In this document: positions 24,233 to 43,815 of the stretch, piece after piece
How positions within the stretch are numbered: the stretch's first letter is position 1
Layout of the letters: each line of letters starts with the position of its first letter
Assembly: GCF_000381345.1 (NCBI RefSeq)
Contig: NZ_KB906413.1
Location: 41,112 to 105,111, forward strand
Length of the DNA stretch: 64,000 nt
Source: Deinococcus apachensis DSM 19763
Lineage (GTDB): Bacteria; Deinococcota; Deinococci; Deinococcales; Deinococcaceae
Direction of reading: 5' to 3'
Made by a program: the position numbers and the translations under genes
Notes under the pieces: generated by a model
What the model was told of the DNA's origin: nothing
Databases searched by the model: none
Seen by the model: the letters and a program-made list of their open reading frames with translations, nothing else

Positions 24233-24490
24233 AACGCGGGCCAGTGTAGCGCGTGGGGGGGAGGGGAGCGTCTATCAAAAGGGGCAGGGGTCCTGGAACG
24301 AGTGGCCCACCCCAGTTCCCCTGAGGCCCGCACCCCGCAGGCCAGGGGGAAGGGGGCCCTTCCTCAGGCCCTCGCCACCTCCTGACCCCCGCGAGTGCCG
24401 CCCAGTCATCCCGAAAATCCCGTCCTGCCCGCATTCTTACCGGTCGGTCGGGGACGCCCGCCCCGGCCGGGACGCGGTATGCTGCGCCCC

Positions 24491-25056
24491 GTGAGTTTGG
24501 CGGCGTTCCTCGATTTGCAAGGCGAGCGGGCCCTGGTGGTGGGCGGCGGCCCGGTCGCTCTGCGCCGGGTGCGGACCCTGCTGGGCGCAGGCATGGGCGT
24601 GACGGTCGTCGCCCCCGAATTGCACCCCGACCTCCTGGGCCTGCCGGTGCGCGCCGAGCGGCGGCCCTACCGGCCGGAGGATGTTCGGGGGGTGCGCGTG
24701 GTCGTTGCCGCCACCGACAGCGCTGCCGTGAACGACGCCGTGACCGCCGATGCGCGGGCGGCGGGCGTTCTGGTCAATCACGCGGGCGACGCCGCGCGGG
24801 GCACCCTGCGCTTTCCGGCGGTGATCCGGCGCGGAGGGGTGCAGGTGGCCGTCACGACGGGGCGCGAGCTGCCCCTGCTCGCGCAGGCTGTAGGTGAGCG
24901 CGTTGCGGCGCTGCTGCCGGACGATTCCGCCGTGGAGGCCTGGGCGGGGCGGCGCGAGCGGGCGCTGACCCTGGCCCCCGCCGAGCGCGAGCGCGAACTC
25001 GCGGGGCTGCGGGCCGACATCCGCGCGGCGTTGGGCCTGGCCGCTGGGGGGGCCGC

Positions 25057-25060
<4 letters not shown>
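24491..25060 (+). CDS. Precorrin-2 dehydrogenase / sirohydrochlorin ferrochelatase-type protein
   Basis: The 189-aa N-terminal CysG/Met8-like domain: NAD-binding [20 protein letters not shown], then [20 protein letters not shown] and [17 protein letters not shown]. It oxidises precorrin-2 to sirohydrochlorin in siroheme synthesis; whether it inserts iron is unknown. The methyltransferase half of CysG is absent. GTG start seven nt after TATGCT (24478-24483); overlaps hemA (GTGA). Confidence 0.9.
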
Positions 25061-26160
<1,100 letters not shown>

Positions 26161-26212
26161 GCTGGGGAACCACGCCACGAACCGCCTCCCCGTTTTCCCG
26201 TACCCTGCCCTC

Positions 26213-27086
<874 letters not shown>

Positions 27087-27094
<8 letters not shown>

Positions 27095-27530
27095 GGCCTT
27101 CGCCCGCGAGCTGCGCTCCGGGGAGCCCGCCGACCTCACCCGCGCCGCCCGCCGCGCGCAGGTCGTCGCGTTCCTGGCGCTCGCCCTGCCGGGGCTGCCG
27201 TTGGGGGGCCTGTACCTGCTGACCCGGCCCACCCCGCTGACCCTGCCCTGGGCCGCCGGGCTCGCCGGGATGGCCGCGCTCCTCGCGCTCGTCGTCCTGC
27301 GCCTCGCCCGGCGGGCGGCCCACGGCGGTGCCCAGCCCCCCTCCCACGCAGCCCTCACGGCGGCCATGCAGGGCGGCGCCGCACCCGCCGTGCCCTTTCT
27401 GCTGGGGTGTGCCTTCCTGAACCAGCCCGCTGTCCTCGTCCTGCTCTGGGGAGTCGCGGCCCTCGCCCTCGTCCTGGCCTGGTCGAGCGTTCCCCGCTGG
27501 GTACGGGCGGCGATAGCCCGGGGCAGCTGA
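27087..27530 (+). CDS. Small membrane protein
   Basis: A 147-aa protein with four predicted membrane helices (about 26-45, 52-72, 95-113, 115-132) and Arg-rich loops. It overlaps the end of ygfZ, so it is translated with it. No family recognised. Confidence 0.7.
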
Positions 27531-27590
27531 CGGGGGCGCTGAGCCATTCGGCGGACGGACCCGGGGCCTGCCTCCCCTACCCTGGGCCCC

Positions 27591-28115
27591 ATGTACGCCG
27601 AGACCCCCCGCCTGCTGCTCGTCCCCCTCACGCGCGAGGTCATCGAGCGGCGGCTGACCTGCGACCACTTCACGGCGGAGGTGCCGACCCCCGCTGGCCC
27701 GCTGACCGTCACCTACCCGCCCGCCTGGCCCGGCGACCCGCTCCCGATGTTCCCGCACAAGCTCGCCGCCCTCGACCCCGGGAAGGAGGCCTGGAGTGCC
27801 ACCCTGGTTGAGCGCGCCACCCTGACCGCCGTCGGGCAGATGGGGGCCAAGGGCCAGCCGAGTGAGCAGGGAGACGTGGAGATCGGCTACGGGCTCAACC
27901 CGGAAGTCTGGGGCCGGGGCTACGCGACCGAGGCAGTGGGCGCCCTCGTCGCGGCCCTGCTCGCCCGGCCGGACGTGCGGCGGGTCACCGCGCAGACGGC
28001 GACGACCAACCCGGCCAGCGCGCGGGTGCTCGAAAAACTGGGCTTCACGCGGGTCGGCACCGCGTGGGACGAGGAGGATGGGGACCTGACCGTGTGGGCG
28101 AGAGGGGCGGGGTAG
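27591..28115 (+). CDS. GNAT-family N-acetyltransferase (RimJ-like)
   Basis: The 174 aa resemble RimJ/RimL-type acetyltransferases: [39 protein letters not shown] (acetyl-CoA loop) and [19 protein letters not shown]. Substrate unknown, perhaps a protein N-terminus or small amine. ATG seven nt after TACCCT (27578-27583). Confidence 0.9.
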   Translation: MYAETPRLLLVPLTREVIERRLTCDHFTAEVPTPAGPLTVTYPPAWPGDPLPMFPHKLAALDPGKEAWSATLVERATLTAVGQMGAKGQPSEQGDVEIGYGLNPEVWGRGYATEAVGALVAALLARPDVRRVTAQTATTNPASARVLEKLGFTRVGTAWDEEDGDLTVWARGAG

Positions 28116-28131
28116 TCGCCCCCCAAACGAA

Positions 28132-28160
28132 CACGCCCCAGCCTGTGCGGCGGGGGCGTG
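28132..28160 (-). terminator. Probable terminator between convergent genes
   Basis: CACGCCCC (28132-28139) pairs with GGGGCGTG (28153-28160), loop 13 nt. On the minus strand the stem is followed by TTCGTTT, so it probably ends the dipeptide permease operon and may act weakly for the GNAT gene on the other strand. Confidence 0.55.
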
Positions 28161-28175
28161 CCTTGGAGGTGCGGC

Positions 28176-29191
28176 TTAACGGCTCTTGGGGTCCAGCGCG
28201 TCGCGCAGGCCGTCACCGAACAGGTTGAAGGCGAGGCTGAAGGTCACGATGAACAGCGCCGGGAAGACCAGCACGTACCAGTAGTCGGGCTTGAGCCAGG
28301 GGCGGGCAAATTCGACAAGCTGGCCCCACTCGGCGTACCCGCTCTCGAAGCCCAGACCCAGGAAGGACAGCGCGGCCACGCTGAGGGGCACGGTGCCCAG
28401 GTCCAGCACGGCGAGCGTCAGCACGCTGGCGAGGCTGTTGGGAATGACGTGTCTCAGGATCAGACGCCAGTCGCGTGCCCCGAGGCTCCGGGCGGCGTCC
28501 ACGTATTCCAGTTGCCGGGTCCGCAAGACGTCACCGCGCACCACACGGGCATACCCGGCCCACCCCGCAATGCTAAAGGCGAGGATGATCGGCCCTGTGG
28601 GATCGCCCCCGGGATTTTTGGCGCGCAGGATGGTGAGCAGCACGACCGTCAGGATCAGGGGCGGCATGGCGAACAGCACGTCGATGAACCGCTGAATCAG
28701 GTTGTCGATCCAGCCGCCGTAGTACCCGCTGACCGCGCCGATGACGACGCCCACCACCAGCGTGATCGCCACGATGATGAACGACATCTTGAGGGCAGTG
28801 CGGGCCCCCCAGATCAGGCCGTAGAAGATGCTGTAGCCGTTGGAGGTGCCGAAGATGGCCTCGGGACCGGGCGGCGTGGGCGTCGAGGAGAAGCTGAGGC
28901 GCTCAATCTGGTAACAACTGCGCGGGGGAGCGAGGACGGCCTGCCAGAACGCACCACCCAGCGGGTTATAGACCGCGGTAGGGGTGGAGATGTTCAGGTC
29001 GCGCAGGCAGTTGCCCTGCGGTGGGGCGATGAGCGGCGCGAACAGGGCGACCAGACCGAACAGCAGCGTGATGACCAGGCCGGTCACGGCCAGCTTGTTG
29101 CGCCGCAGCTTCCGCACCGCCGGGCCGGTCCAGAACAGCTCCCAGCGGCTGCGCTTGGGGGCGGGGGCAGGAACAGGAGCAGTGGTCGTCA

Positions 29192-29192
<1 letters not shown>
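28176..29192 (-). CDS. dppC: Dipeptide/oligopeptide ABC transporter permease
   Basis: A 338-aa permease of the DppC/OppC type with six membrane helices. The N-terminus [20 protein letters not shown] is the usual DppC start, and the EAA loop [20 protein letters not shown] contacts the ATPase. There is an extra extracytoplasmic loop of about 90 aa after helix 1. No ATPase gene is adjacent, so the ATPases must be encoded elsewhere. Overlaps dppB by one nt. Confidence 0.92.
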
Positions 29193-30214
<1,022 letters not shown>

Positions 30215-30417
30215 GGATTCCTCGGGAAGTGGGCCGTGGTCTTCCGGTCAGGGGCGCGGAAGGGGGCCGGAGTGAAAAGCGTGGAGCGAAGGAGCAGCCG
30301 GACAGGACGGTCGAGCAGCCTGGGAAGCGAAAGACAGTGTAAACCCTTCGCTGCCGGGGCCGGGAGACCAACCGCCCATATGAGCAGGCAAAGCTGAAGG
30401 CCGGATGAAACGAGGTG

Positions 30418-30452
30418 GCGGGGGGATGGCTGTCCTCTCGCCATCCCCCCGC
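30418..30452 (-). promoter_or_regulatory. Strong hairpin between dppA and dppB
   Basis: A perfect 13-bp stem GCGGGGGGATGGC (30418-30430) / GCCATCCCCCCGC (30440-30452) with a nine-nt loop begins 12 nt after the dppA stop. The tail is only weakly U-rich (CACCTCGTTTC), so partial termination or 3' protection of the dppA message, giving more binding protein than permease, is more likely than a full stop. Confidence 0.7.
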
Positions 30453-30464
30453 TGCCCGAGCAGC

Positions 30465-32183
<1,719 letters not shown>

Positions 32184-32213
32184 AGCTTCTCCTACAGAAC
32201 GGTGCCGATCACG

Positions 32214-32228
32214 CTCCCGTTTCGGGAG
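32214..32228 (-). promoter_or_regulatory. Hairpin in the dppA leader
   Basis: CTCCCG-TTT-CGGGAG (perfect 6-bp stem, three-nt loop) lies about 30 nt upstream of the dppA ATG. A TATGAT -10-like box lies further up on the minus strand. It could stabilise the leader or bind a regulator; no known riboswitch is recognised. Confidence 0.4.
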
Positions 32229-32389
32229 TCATGCCAAACACCTGTTAGGTAAACGGTAAGCATCATAGCGTAGGCTGAGCAACAGATGTGAGAAAACTCG
32301 GAGAAGCCAAAGTGGCAAAGCCCGCAGTCCCGCGCGCGTCTCTTGCTCTCCTTGAGCCCCTTGAGCCTTGACAGTGCCATACTGCGCCC

Positions 32390-33410
<1,021 letters not shown>

Positions 33411-33470
33411 CCCGGCCAATGTACCCTGCCTTACAGCCGGGTAGGTGAATTAGCGAGTATCTCCTCACTT

Positions 33471-34064
33471 ATGGCCCGCCCCCGCTCCATCACCGATGAG
33501 CAGATCGTGGCGGCGGCCCGGGAGGCGTTTCTGGAGCAGGGGTTTTCCGCCACGACCCTGGAGATCGCCCGGCGCGCGGGAGTCTCGGAGGGCACCCTGT
33601 TCAAACGCTTCGCCACCAAGGAGGATCTGTTCGAGGAGACGGTGGGCCTGCGCGACTCTGCCGGGTGGCGCGAGGAGTTGCGCGGCCTGGTCGGCACGGG
33701 CGACGTGCGGCGCAATCTGGAGCGGTCGGCCCTGCGCTTTCTCGAGACCGCCGAGCGGATCGTGCCCACCCTGATGCTGATCTTCTCGCGCGGGCATGCC
33801 CCCGCCCACAACCCCATGCTCGAACGCCTGGGCAATCCCATCCGCCACGATGCCGACGCCCTGGCAAGTTACCTGCGGGCCGAGGTCGCGCTGGGCCGCG
33901 TCCGCCCCGTGGACGCCGACGTGACGGCGCTCACCCTGATGGGCACCCTGACCCACTACGTCCACCGCGAATTGATGACGCCCGAGCCGGGCCGCGAGCC
34001 GCTGGACTCCGGGCGCTTTGTGCGCGGGCTGCTGGACGTCCTGTGGCCCGGGCTGGAGCCCTGA
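33471..34064 (+). CDS. TetR-family regulator of the RND efflux operon
   Basis: A 197-aa repressor. The HTH is at the N-terminus: [20 protein letters not shown] then [20 protein letters not shown]. The ligand domain (70-190) is unique, as usual. The ATG is seven nt after TATCTC (33458-33463). It directly precedes two TolC genes, a fusion protein and an RND pump in the same direction, with an inverted repeat between, so it probably represses the pump in response to a drug or bile-like ligand. Confidence 0.9.
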   Translation: MARPRSITDEQIVAAAREAFLEQGFSATTLEIARRAGVSEGTLFKRFATKEDLFEETVGLRDSAGWREELRGLVGTGDVRRNLERSALRFLETAERIVPTLMLIFSRGHAPAHNPMLERLGNPIRHDADALASYLRAEVALGRVRPVDADVTALTLMGTLTHYVHRELMTPEPGREPLDSGRFVRGLLDVLWPGLEP

Positions 34065-34078
34065 GCGCGTACCCTGGC

Positions 34079-34104
34079 TGAGTAAGTAAGTCCCGACTCA
34101 CTCA
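34079..34104 (+). promoter_or_regulatory. Candidate TetR operator
   Basis: TGAGTAAGT (34079-34087) and ACTCACTCA (34096-34104) form a 9-bp inverted repeat with one mismatch and an eight-nt spacer. A TACCCT (34070-34075) lies right before it, so binding would cover the start of transcription of the efflux genes. TAGGTGA...TCACTTA around the tetR start is a related, weaker repeat and may serve self-control. Confidence 0.6.
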
Positions 34105-34136
34105 TCCTCCCCTTTCCCCTGATCCCGAGGTTCCCG

Positions 34137-35573
34137 ATGCGTTCCCCACCCGTTCTGCTGCTCCTCTCGCTGGCGCTGCTCGCCCCCCCGGCGGCGGCCC
34201 AGTCCACGCCGCCGCCTGCCCAGTCGGCCCCCGAGGCGACCCCCACCCCCCTCACCCTGGCGCAGACCCTGGCGCGGCTGCGGGGGAGCCCTGGCTGGCT
34301 CAGCGCCGATCTCCAGTACCGGGGAGCGGAACTGGCACTGGGCAGCGCGCGGGCACGGGCCGGGGTAAACGTGACGGTGGGCGTGGACGCGAGCGCCGTG
34401 AAAGTCCCCGTGAGCACCGGGGAGACCACGCTGGGGGCGACCGTGACGGCGCAGGTGTCGGTGAGCGTCCTGCCCTGGTCCCCGACGCTGGAAGCGGTTC
34501 GCGGCGCCGAGCGTGACCTCGCCCGGGCGGGGTCGGATCGGCGCGCCGCCCAACTGAGCGCCACTGTGAATGCCGTACAGGCGTACTACGCGGCCCGGAA
34601 CGCGGCGGTGAACCTCGCGCTGGCGGGGGAGCAGGTTGCCCTGGCCGAGCGGCAACTTGCGGTGGCGCAGGCGCAGCGGACGGCGGGCACCCTGCCCCCG
34701 GAAGGGCTGCTCGCCCGCCAGGGGGCTCTTGACGACGCGCGGGCGGCGCAGCGGCAGGCCCAGGCGAACGTGGACCTCGCGGCGCGGTCGCTGGCGAACC
34801 TGCTGGGGGGCGCGGTGACCCTGCCCACCGATCCCGCCGCCTTCAGCCCCCTGCCCGCCGCGCCCAGTGACCCGGGACCGCTGGACGCGCTGGTGGCCCG
34901 GGCCTTAACGGGTCGTCCAGAAGTCGCCCGGGCCGGGAACGACCTGGCGGACGCGCGGGCGAGGGTGCAGGCCGCTCAACTCGACGCCCGTCTCCCCGAC
35001 CTCACCGCCAGCGCGCAGTACGGCGAACTCGCGGGCGCCCAGGGGACGGCGGGGCGAGTGGTCGGGGCCAGCCTGAACGCGAAGACGGGCGTGCTGGCCG
35101 GGCAGATCAGCGTGCCGCTGCGCGATTCCGGCGAGCGGCCGACCGGCCTGGCCCTGGGCCTGAGCGGCTCCTTCCCGGTCGTCGGTGGAGGGAAGGGGAC
35201 CGCCCTCGCCTCCGCCGAGGTGGGTGTGCAGGCGGCTACGCTCGCCCTGGAGACGGCGCGGCAGAGCGTGGACCTGGAGGTGCGGCAGCGGTACGCCGAC
35301 CTCCAGAGCGCGCGCGATTCCTTGAGCAGCGCCCAGAGTGGCCTGATCCGGGCGCAGGCAGCGCTGACGACCGCGCAGGCCCGGCTGGGAGCGGGCCTGG
35401 TGACCGAACTCGACGTGCAATCCGCTCAGCTCAATGTGGCCCAGGCGCAACTTGCCCTCGACAACGCGGTGGTGAACGCCTACCTCGCCTCGCTGCGGCT
35501 ATCTCAAAGCACCACTGACCTCGACCCCAGGCTCCTGACTCCCTCGTCCCCCGCCCCGGAGGCCCGCCCATGA
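34137..35573 (+). CDS. TolC-family outer membrane efflux protein 1
   Basis: A 478-aa outer membrane factor with signal peptide ([20 protein letters not shown]) and long Ala/Gln-rich coiled-coil regions (for example [20 protein letters not shown]) in two tandem halves as in TolC. Ends overlapping the next gene (ATGA). Forms the outer channel of a tripartite pump. Confidence 0.9.
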   Translation: MRSPPVLLLLSLALLAPPAAAQSTPPPAQSAPEATPTPLTLAQTLARLRGSPGWLSADLQYRGAELALGSARARAGVNVTVGVDASAVKVPVSTGETTLGATVTAQVSVSVLPWSPTLEAVRGAERDLARAGSDRRAAQLSATVNAVQAYYAARNAAVNLALAGEQVALAERQLAVAQAQRTAGTLPPEGLLARQGALDDARAAQRQAQANVDLAARSLANLLGGAVTLPTDPAAFSPLPAAPSDPGPLDALVARALTGRPEVARAGNDLADARARVQAAQLDARLPDLTASAQYGELAGAQGTAGRVVGASLNAKTGVLAGQISVPLRDSGERPTGLALGLSGSFPVVGGGKGTALASAEVGVQAATLALETARQSVDLEVRQRYADLQSARDSLSSAQSGLIRAQAALTTAQARLGAGLVTELDVQSAQLNVAQAQLALDNAVVNAYLASLRLSQSTTDLDPRLLTPSSPAPEARP

Positions 35574-36607
35574 ACCGCTTTGCCCTCGCGCTCGCCCTGA
35601 CCCTCGCCGCTCCCCCCGCGCTCGCGCAGGCGGTGACGCTGACCCTGCCCGACGCGGTGGCTCGCGCCCTCGCGGGCGGCCCCGACGTGACGACCGCCCG
35701 CGCCAACCTGCAAAAGGCACAGGCGACCCTAAGGGCTGCGCAGGCCGACCCCACCTCCATCATCACCACCCTAACGCAGGCGCAGCAGGGGGCTGCCGCC
35801 GCCACGGCCACCCTGGCGGGCACCAAGCTCAATGTCGGGCAGACGGTGATCAACCAGTACCTCGCCGCGTTCGAGGGAGCCGGGGCGGTGACGTTGAACG
35901 AGGCGCAGGTGAGGCTCGACGAGCGCAACCTCCAGATCGCCCAGGCCCGGCTGCGGGCGCGCGTCGCCACGCAGCTCGACGTGAACCGGGCGCAGACCAG
36001 CCTGAACCAGAACCGCCAGGAACTCGCCAACGCCCGCGCCCAGCTCCCCGTGCTGGAGGCGCAGCTCGCCCGCACCCTCGGCCTGAACACGGGGACCGAC
36101 CTGCGCCTCGCCGCGCCGCCCGCCCCGCCCAAGCTCGGCCTCACGCTCGCGGCGCTCCAGAGCGGGCTGGAGGGGCGCCTGCCCACCCTGGTGCAGGCCT
36201 TCCAGGGGGCCGAGTTCGCCTCCCTCCAGGTGCGCCTGGCCGACAACGACTACACGCCCGTCCGCACCCTGCAGGATGCCCGGGTCGCGCTGGAGAATGC
36301 CCGCCGTGACCTCGAAGGCGCGCAGCGGGCCGCGAGCACCGGGGTGCGCGACGCCTACCGCGCGGTGCAGGACGCCCAGGAACGGGTGGCCCTCGCCCGG
36401 CAGAGCCTCGCCAACGCGCAGACCAGCCTGACGCAGGCGCAGGCCCGCCTGAAGGCCGGGACCGCCGCCGCCGTCGAGGTTCAGCAGGCCCAGGTGCAGG
36501 TTCAGCAGGCCAGCTTCGCGGTGACCCAGGCGCAGGACAACCTCTGGCGGTCGCTCGCCGCCCTCTCCACCGCGGCGGGCACCGACGTCACCGGACTGGT
36601 GAGGTGA
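35570..36607 (+). CDS. TolC-family protein 2 (short)
   Basis: A 345-aa TolC-like protein with signal peptide [20 protein letters not shown]. It is clearly shorter than its neighbour (478 aa) and the usual 430-500 aa, and its repeat pattern ([36 protein letters not shown]) is mostly coiled coil, with little of the beta-barrel part visible. It may act as a periplasmic tunnel extender or partner of the larger TolC. Coupled by overlap on both sides. Confidence 0.85.
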   Translation: MNRFALALALTLAAPPALAQAVTLTLPDAVARALAGGPDVTTARANLQKAQATLRAAQADPTSIITTLTQAQQGAAAATATLAGTKLNVGQTVINQYLAAFEGAGAVTLNEAQVRLDERNLQIAQARLRARVATQLDVNRAQTSLNQNRQELANARAQLPVLEAQLARTLGLNTGTDLRLAAPPAPPKLGLTLAALQSGLEGRLPTLVQAFQGAEFASLQVRLADNDYTPVRTLQDARVALENARRDLEGAQRAASTGVRDAYRAVQDAQERVALARQSLANAQTSLTQAQARLKAGTAAAVEVQQAQVQVQQASFAVTQAQDNLWRSLAALSTAAGTDVTGLVR

Positions 36608-36612
36608 GGGGG

Positions 36613-37872
36613 ATGGCCCGCCACCTCCTTCCCCTCACCCTGCTCCTGCTCCTCGCCGCCTGCTCGCCGGGCGGGGGACAGACGCAGTCCCAGGCGTCCA
36701 CCCCCGCGGGCAACAATCTCGACGCCGCGCCCGCCAAGACCACCGCGCTCGCCGTGCGGACCCTGACGACGCGGGAAGGTACCCTGACGGTGGAGCGTAC
36801 CCTGGCCGCGACCCTGCGCGCCGCCCGCGACAGCAACGTGGCCGCCCAGACGGGCGGGACGGTGACCAGACTCCTGGCCGACGAGGGCGAACGGGTCCGC
36901 GCCGGGCAGGTCGTCGTGCAACTCGACGACACCCAGGCGCGGCAGGCGCTGGAGAACGCGCGGCTCCAGGTCCGGCAGGCGCAGATCAACCTCGACCAGA
37001 CCCGCACGAACACCGGGGAGGCGATCACCTCGCTTCAGGCCGCCGTGCAGGCGGCCGAGGCGAGCCTCCAGAAGGCGCGGCAGGACGCGCAGAGTGCGGC
37101 GGACCTCTACCGGCTGGGCGGGATCAGCCAGGCGGACCTCACCGCCGCCCGCAGCGCCCAGGCGCAGGCGGAAAGCGCCCTGGCCCAGGCCCGCAACAAT
37201 CTCGCCCAGAACGGGCGGGGTGGGCAGGGCAGCCTCGCGCTCCTCCAGGCGCAGCTGGAGTCCGCCCAGGCGGGCGTGCGCCAGGCCGAGGAGAACCTGG
37301 CACGGACGGGCGTGAAGGCCCCCTTCGCGGGCGTGGTCGTGTCGCGCGCGGTGGAGGTCGGGGAGTTCGCCGGGCAGGGAAGCCCCGTCTTCCGCCTGGT
37401 GGACCCCGGCAGCCTCAAGGCCACCTTCAACGCGACCCCGCAGGACGCGCGGGCCTTGACCCCCGGCACCCGCCTCAACCTCGACTATGGCGGCCAGACG
37501 TACCTCGCCGTCGTGCAGGACGCGACCGGTGTAGCGGGCAGCGACCGGCTGGTGCCTGTCACCGCGCGGGTGGAGGGCGGCGGGAAAAACCTCCCCGTGG
37601 GCGGCAGCGCGCAGGTGCGCTACCGGGCCAGCCTGGGGGGCGGCGTGCTCGTGCCCAGCGGGGCGGTGCAGACCGACGGCGGCGAGAACGCGGTGTACGT
37701 CGCCGAGGGTGGGGTGGCCCGCCGCGTCCCCGTCACCGTCGTCGCCGAGGCGCAGGGGCGGGTCGCCGTGCGGGGCCTGAGCGCCGGGGCACAGGTGATC
37801 TCGCCCGTGCCGCCCAGCCTGCAAGACGGGGCGAGGGTCCGGGCCACACCCGGGGGAGGGGAGACGCCGTGA
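36613..37872 (+). CDS. RND efflux periplasmic adaptor (membrane fusion lipoprotein)
   Basis: A 419-aa HlyD/AcrA-like adaptor. [18 protein letters not shown] gives a lipoprotein signal with Cys17. [20 protein letters not shown] and a long hairpin follow, then [20 protein letters not shown] (lipoyl half). The ATG at 36613 has GAGGTGAGGGGG before it; a GTG at 36604 overlapping the previous stop is the alternative. Confidence 0.9.
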   Translation: MARHLLPLTLLLLLAACSPGGGQTQSQASTPAGNNLDAAPAKTTALAVRTLTTREGTLTVERTLAATLRAARDSNVAAQTGGTVTRLLADEGERVRAGQVVVQLDDTQARQALENARLQVRQAQINLDQTRTNTGEAITSLQAAVQAAEASLQKARQDAQSAADLYRLGGISQADLTAARSAQAQAESALAQARNNLAQNGRGGQGSLALLQAQLESAQAGVRQAEENLARTGVKAPFAGVVVSRAVEVGEFAGQGSPVFRLVDPGSLKATFNATPQDARALTPGTRLNLDYGGQTYLAVVQDATGVAGSDRLVPVTARVEGGGKNLPVGGSAQVRYRASLGGGVLVPSGAVQTDGGENAVYVAEGGVARRVPVTVVAEAQGRVAVRGLSAGAQVISPVPPSLQDGARVRATPGGGETP

Positions 37873-37957
37873 ACCTGCCGGACCGCCCTTCGTTCCGGGG
37901 ACCCGGTCCTCTCTCCTGCCCGCCCCGGCCCGGGTTCCCGGGCGCCCCGGAGGTCGT

Positions 37958-41383
<3,426 letters not shown>

Positions 41384-41398
41384 CCGGGGCGAGCAGCC

Positions 41399-41584
41399 TC
41401 AGCGGGGACGGGGGCTCTCCTGTCCCCGCTCCCATTCCTGCCGGATCGCCTCCCGCTCGAAGAGCCACGACTGGAGGTCCAGCTCCCGCCGCCTCGCCCG
41501 TTCGGCCTGCGCCCGCACCCGGTCCAGAAGCTCCTGGATGGTCCAACTGTTCCAGGGAGCACCGATCAATCCACCGTCCTGCAC
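41399..41584 (-). CDS. Small coiled-coil hypothetical protein
   Basis: Up to 61 aa with SWTIQELLDRVRAQAERARR and a charged tail (WLFEREAIRQEWERGQESPR), so a single helix is expected. The GTG at 41584 overlaps a GAGGAGGTG that would be its own RBS; a TTG at 41569 fits better (54 aa more likely 56). No family recognised. The strand, RBS-like patch and high charge pattern support it weakly. Confidence 0.45.
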   Translation of the reverse strand: MQDGGLIGAPWNSWTIQELLDRVRAQAERARRRELDLQSWLFEREAIRQEWERGQESPRPR

Positions 41585-41837
41585 CTCCTCAGTCTGATCA
41601 GGAAAGCTGACGGAAGGTGCATGTTTTGTTACTCAACGTCAATCGACTGTGGGGGTACACCCGTTACGGGGGGCGCCGAGATACGGCCGGGTTCATCCCC
41701 TACGGCACAACTCCCGGCTCCGCACCCCACAACCTTTGCTAAAGACTGCCCGTTTCAGGCGCGCCTAGAATGCCTCTCAAACACGCGAGAAGCTCTGGGC
41801 CGCGCTGGGTGCGGCCTGATCGGAGAGTGAGGCGACT

Positions 41838-42686
41838 ATGGATTGGCAGAATCTTCCCGGAGGGGGGAATATCGAGGATCGCCGTGGGGGAGGAGGCATT
41901 CCTGGCGGCGGGATCGCGGTGGGTGGGGTCGGCGGGCTGATCATCGCTCTGATTGCCATGTTCTTCGGCGTGGACCCGGGCGCGATTCTGGGCGGCCAGG
42001 GCAGCGCGCCCACGCAGACCCAGACGCAGACCGCACCCGGGCAGCAGGACACCTCCTACCAGTTCGTGGACCGCATCCTGGCGAGCACCGATCAGGTGTG
42101 GTCGGGCATCTTCGCTCAGGCGGGGCGCACCTACACCAAACCGACGCTGGTCCTGTACAGCGGGGCGACGCCCACCGCCTGCGGGCAGGGCAGCGCCGCC
42201 GCTGGCCCCTTCTACTGCCCGCTGGACAACAAGGTGTACCTTGACACCTCCTTCTTCGCGCAGATGGACCGCCGACTGGGGGGTGGCGGCGACTTCGCCT
42301 ACTCGTACGTGATCGCGCACGAGGTGGGGCACCACGTCCAGAACGAACTGGGCATCGCCGATCAGGTCACCCGCGCCCAACAGCAGGCCCGCAGCGAGGC
42401 CGAGGCCAACCGCTACAGCGTGGCGCTCGAACTCCAGGCCGACTGCTTCGCGGGGGTGTGGGGCAACAAGGTTTCCAGCCTCGCCAACCTGACTGAGGCC
42501 GACGTACGCGAGGCGATCAACACCGCCACCGCCATCGGGGACGACACCCTCCAGCGTCAGGGCCAGGGTTATGTCGTGCCCGATTCCTTCACCCACGGCA
42601 CCAGCCAGCAGCGTGTGAACTGGTTCATGACGGGCTTCAGGAGCGGCGACCCCAACAAGTGCGACACGTTCAACGGGCAGCTCTGA
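41838..42686 (+). CDS. Membrane-anchored zinc metallopeptidase (YpfJ/KPN_02809-like)
   Basis: A 282-aa protein with a Gly-rich N-terminus, one membrane helix (about 29-48, [18 protein letters not shown]), and the zinc motif [12 protein letters not shown] with His161 and His165, plus [20 protein letters not shown] with the third ligand Glu. This matches the neutral zinc metallopeptidase family. Substrate unknown. ATG with GAGGCG before it. Confidence 0.9.
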   Translation: MDWQNLPGGGNIEDRRGGGGIPGGGIAVGGVGGLIIALIAMFFGVDPGAILGGQGSAPTQTQTQTAPGQQDTSYQFVDRILASTDQVWSGIFAQAGRTYTKPTLVLYSGATPTACGQGSAAAGPFYCPLDNKVYLDTSFFAQMDRRLGGGGDFAYSYVIAHEVGHHVQNELGIADQVTRAQQQARSEAEANRYSVALELQADCFAGVWGNKVSSLANLTEADVREAINTATAIGDDTLQRQGQGYVVPDSFTHGTSQQRVNWFMTGFRSGDPNKCDTFNGQL

Positions 42687-42737
42687 CGCGGTTTCGTCTC
42701 TCACCCACCTTGCCCGGCCCTCCGCTTTCATAGGGTC

Positions 42738-43454
42738 ATGTCCACCCCCACCCGCCCCCGATCCCAGCCCGGCTGGATGGTCGGGGGCGTTCCCGTGCAG
42801 CTCAAACGCAGCGCTCGGCGCCGCACCGTGACCCTGCGGGTGCAGCCCGGCGCGGTAACCGTTCATGCCCCGACCCGCACGCCCCTCGACCTGATCCAGG
42901 CCTTCGTCGAGGCGAAGCGCGGCTGGGCCGAGGGTCACCTCGCGCGGTACGCGGCGCAGGCCGTTGCCCCCACCCCCCTCGCCGACGGCTCCCCCCTGCC
43001 CTTTTTTGGGGAGACGCTCGTGCTGCGCCCCCGGCCCGGGACGCGCGCTCCATTACGCCTCGGTTCAGAACTGCACGTCCCGCCCGGCGACCCGGACACC
43101 CTCGCCCGTGCCGTCGAGGCGTGGTATCGCCGCGCCGCCCTTCCCGAACTGCGAACGCTGACCGAGGGCTATGCGGACGCCCTGGGTGCCCGGGACCGAC
43201 TGGGCCAGGTCCGCCTGAGCCGCGCCCACACCCGCTGGGGCAGTTGCACGGCGGGGGGTGACATCCGCCTGCACTGGGCGCTGGCCCGCGCGCCGCGCGA
43301 GGTGGCCGCCTATGTCGCCCTGCACGAGGCCGCCCACCTCCTCGAATTCAACCACTCACCCCGCTACTGGGCGCACGTCTCACGCCTGATGCCCGACCAC
43401 GCGCACCAGCGGGCCTGGCTGAAGGAGCACGGGCAGACGCTGGCGCGGCTGTAG
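42738..43454 (+). CDS. YgjP-like (DUF45) metallopeptidase
   Basis: A 238-aa WLM/SprT-type protein. The N-terminal part has [20 protein letters not shown]; the zinc site is [20 protein letters not shown] (His196, His200, His206), with [20 protein letters not shown] just before, as in the YgjP family. Cytosolic. Confidence 0.9.
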   Translation: MSTPTRPRSQPGWMVGGVPVQLKRSARRRTVTLRVQPGAVTVHAPTRTPLDLIQAFVEAKRGWAEGHLARYAAQAVAPTPLADGSPLPFFGETLVLRPRPGTRAPLRLGSELHVPPGDPDTLARAVEAWYRRAALPELRTLTEGYADALGARDRLGQVRLSRAHTRWGSCTAGGDIRLHWALARAPREVAAYVALHEAAHLLEFNHSPRYWAHVSRLMPDHAHQRAWLKEHGQTLARL

Positions 43455-43469
43455 AAGGGGAGACCCCAG

Positions 43470-43676
43470 CTACATGGCGGGCATAGGGCTGGGGAGGCCC
43501 GGGGTGTCCGGGTTGTCGGTGGGAGTCGGCTCCGGCATGCCGGGCAGGTCCGGGTTCATGGGCGGGTCCATGATCGGCCCGGTGTCGTCGCCGCTCGGCA
43601 GGCGCTCGGGCATGGGCGCGGGCGTGTCAGTGGGCTCGGTGGCGGGGGCAGGCGGACGGTCGTAGGGTCCGGTCAT
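43470..43676 (-). CDS. Small Pro-rich hypothetical protein
   Basis: A 68-aa protein [20 protein letters not shown], almost entirely Pro, Thr, Asp, Met and Glu, likely disordered. It is accepted because CCGGAGGTAAACCC sits before the ATG. No hydrophobic segment; function unknown. Confidence 0.6.
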   Translation of the reverse strand: MTGPYDRPPAPATEPTDTPAPMPERLPSGDDTGPIMDPPMNPDLPGMPEPTPTDNPDTPGLPSPMPAM

Positions 43677-43815
43677 GGGTTTACCTCCGGGGTGGGAATG
43701 GGTGCAGTCTCGCCCCCTCATGTTCCAGGAACGCGAGAGGGGTGTGAAGAAAGCTTCACTTGCCCCCCAATTCAGGGGCTAGGCCGGGGGGGCGCCCCGC
43801 CGCAGACTGGGCAGG

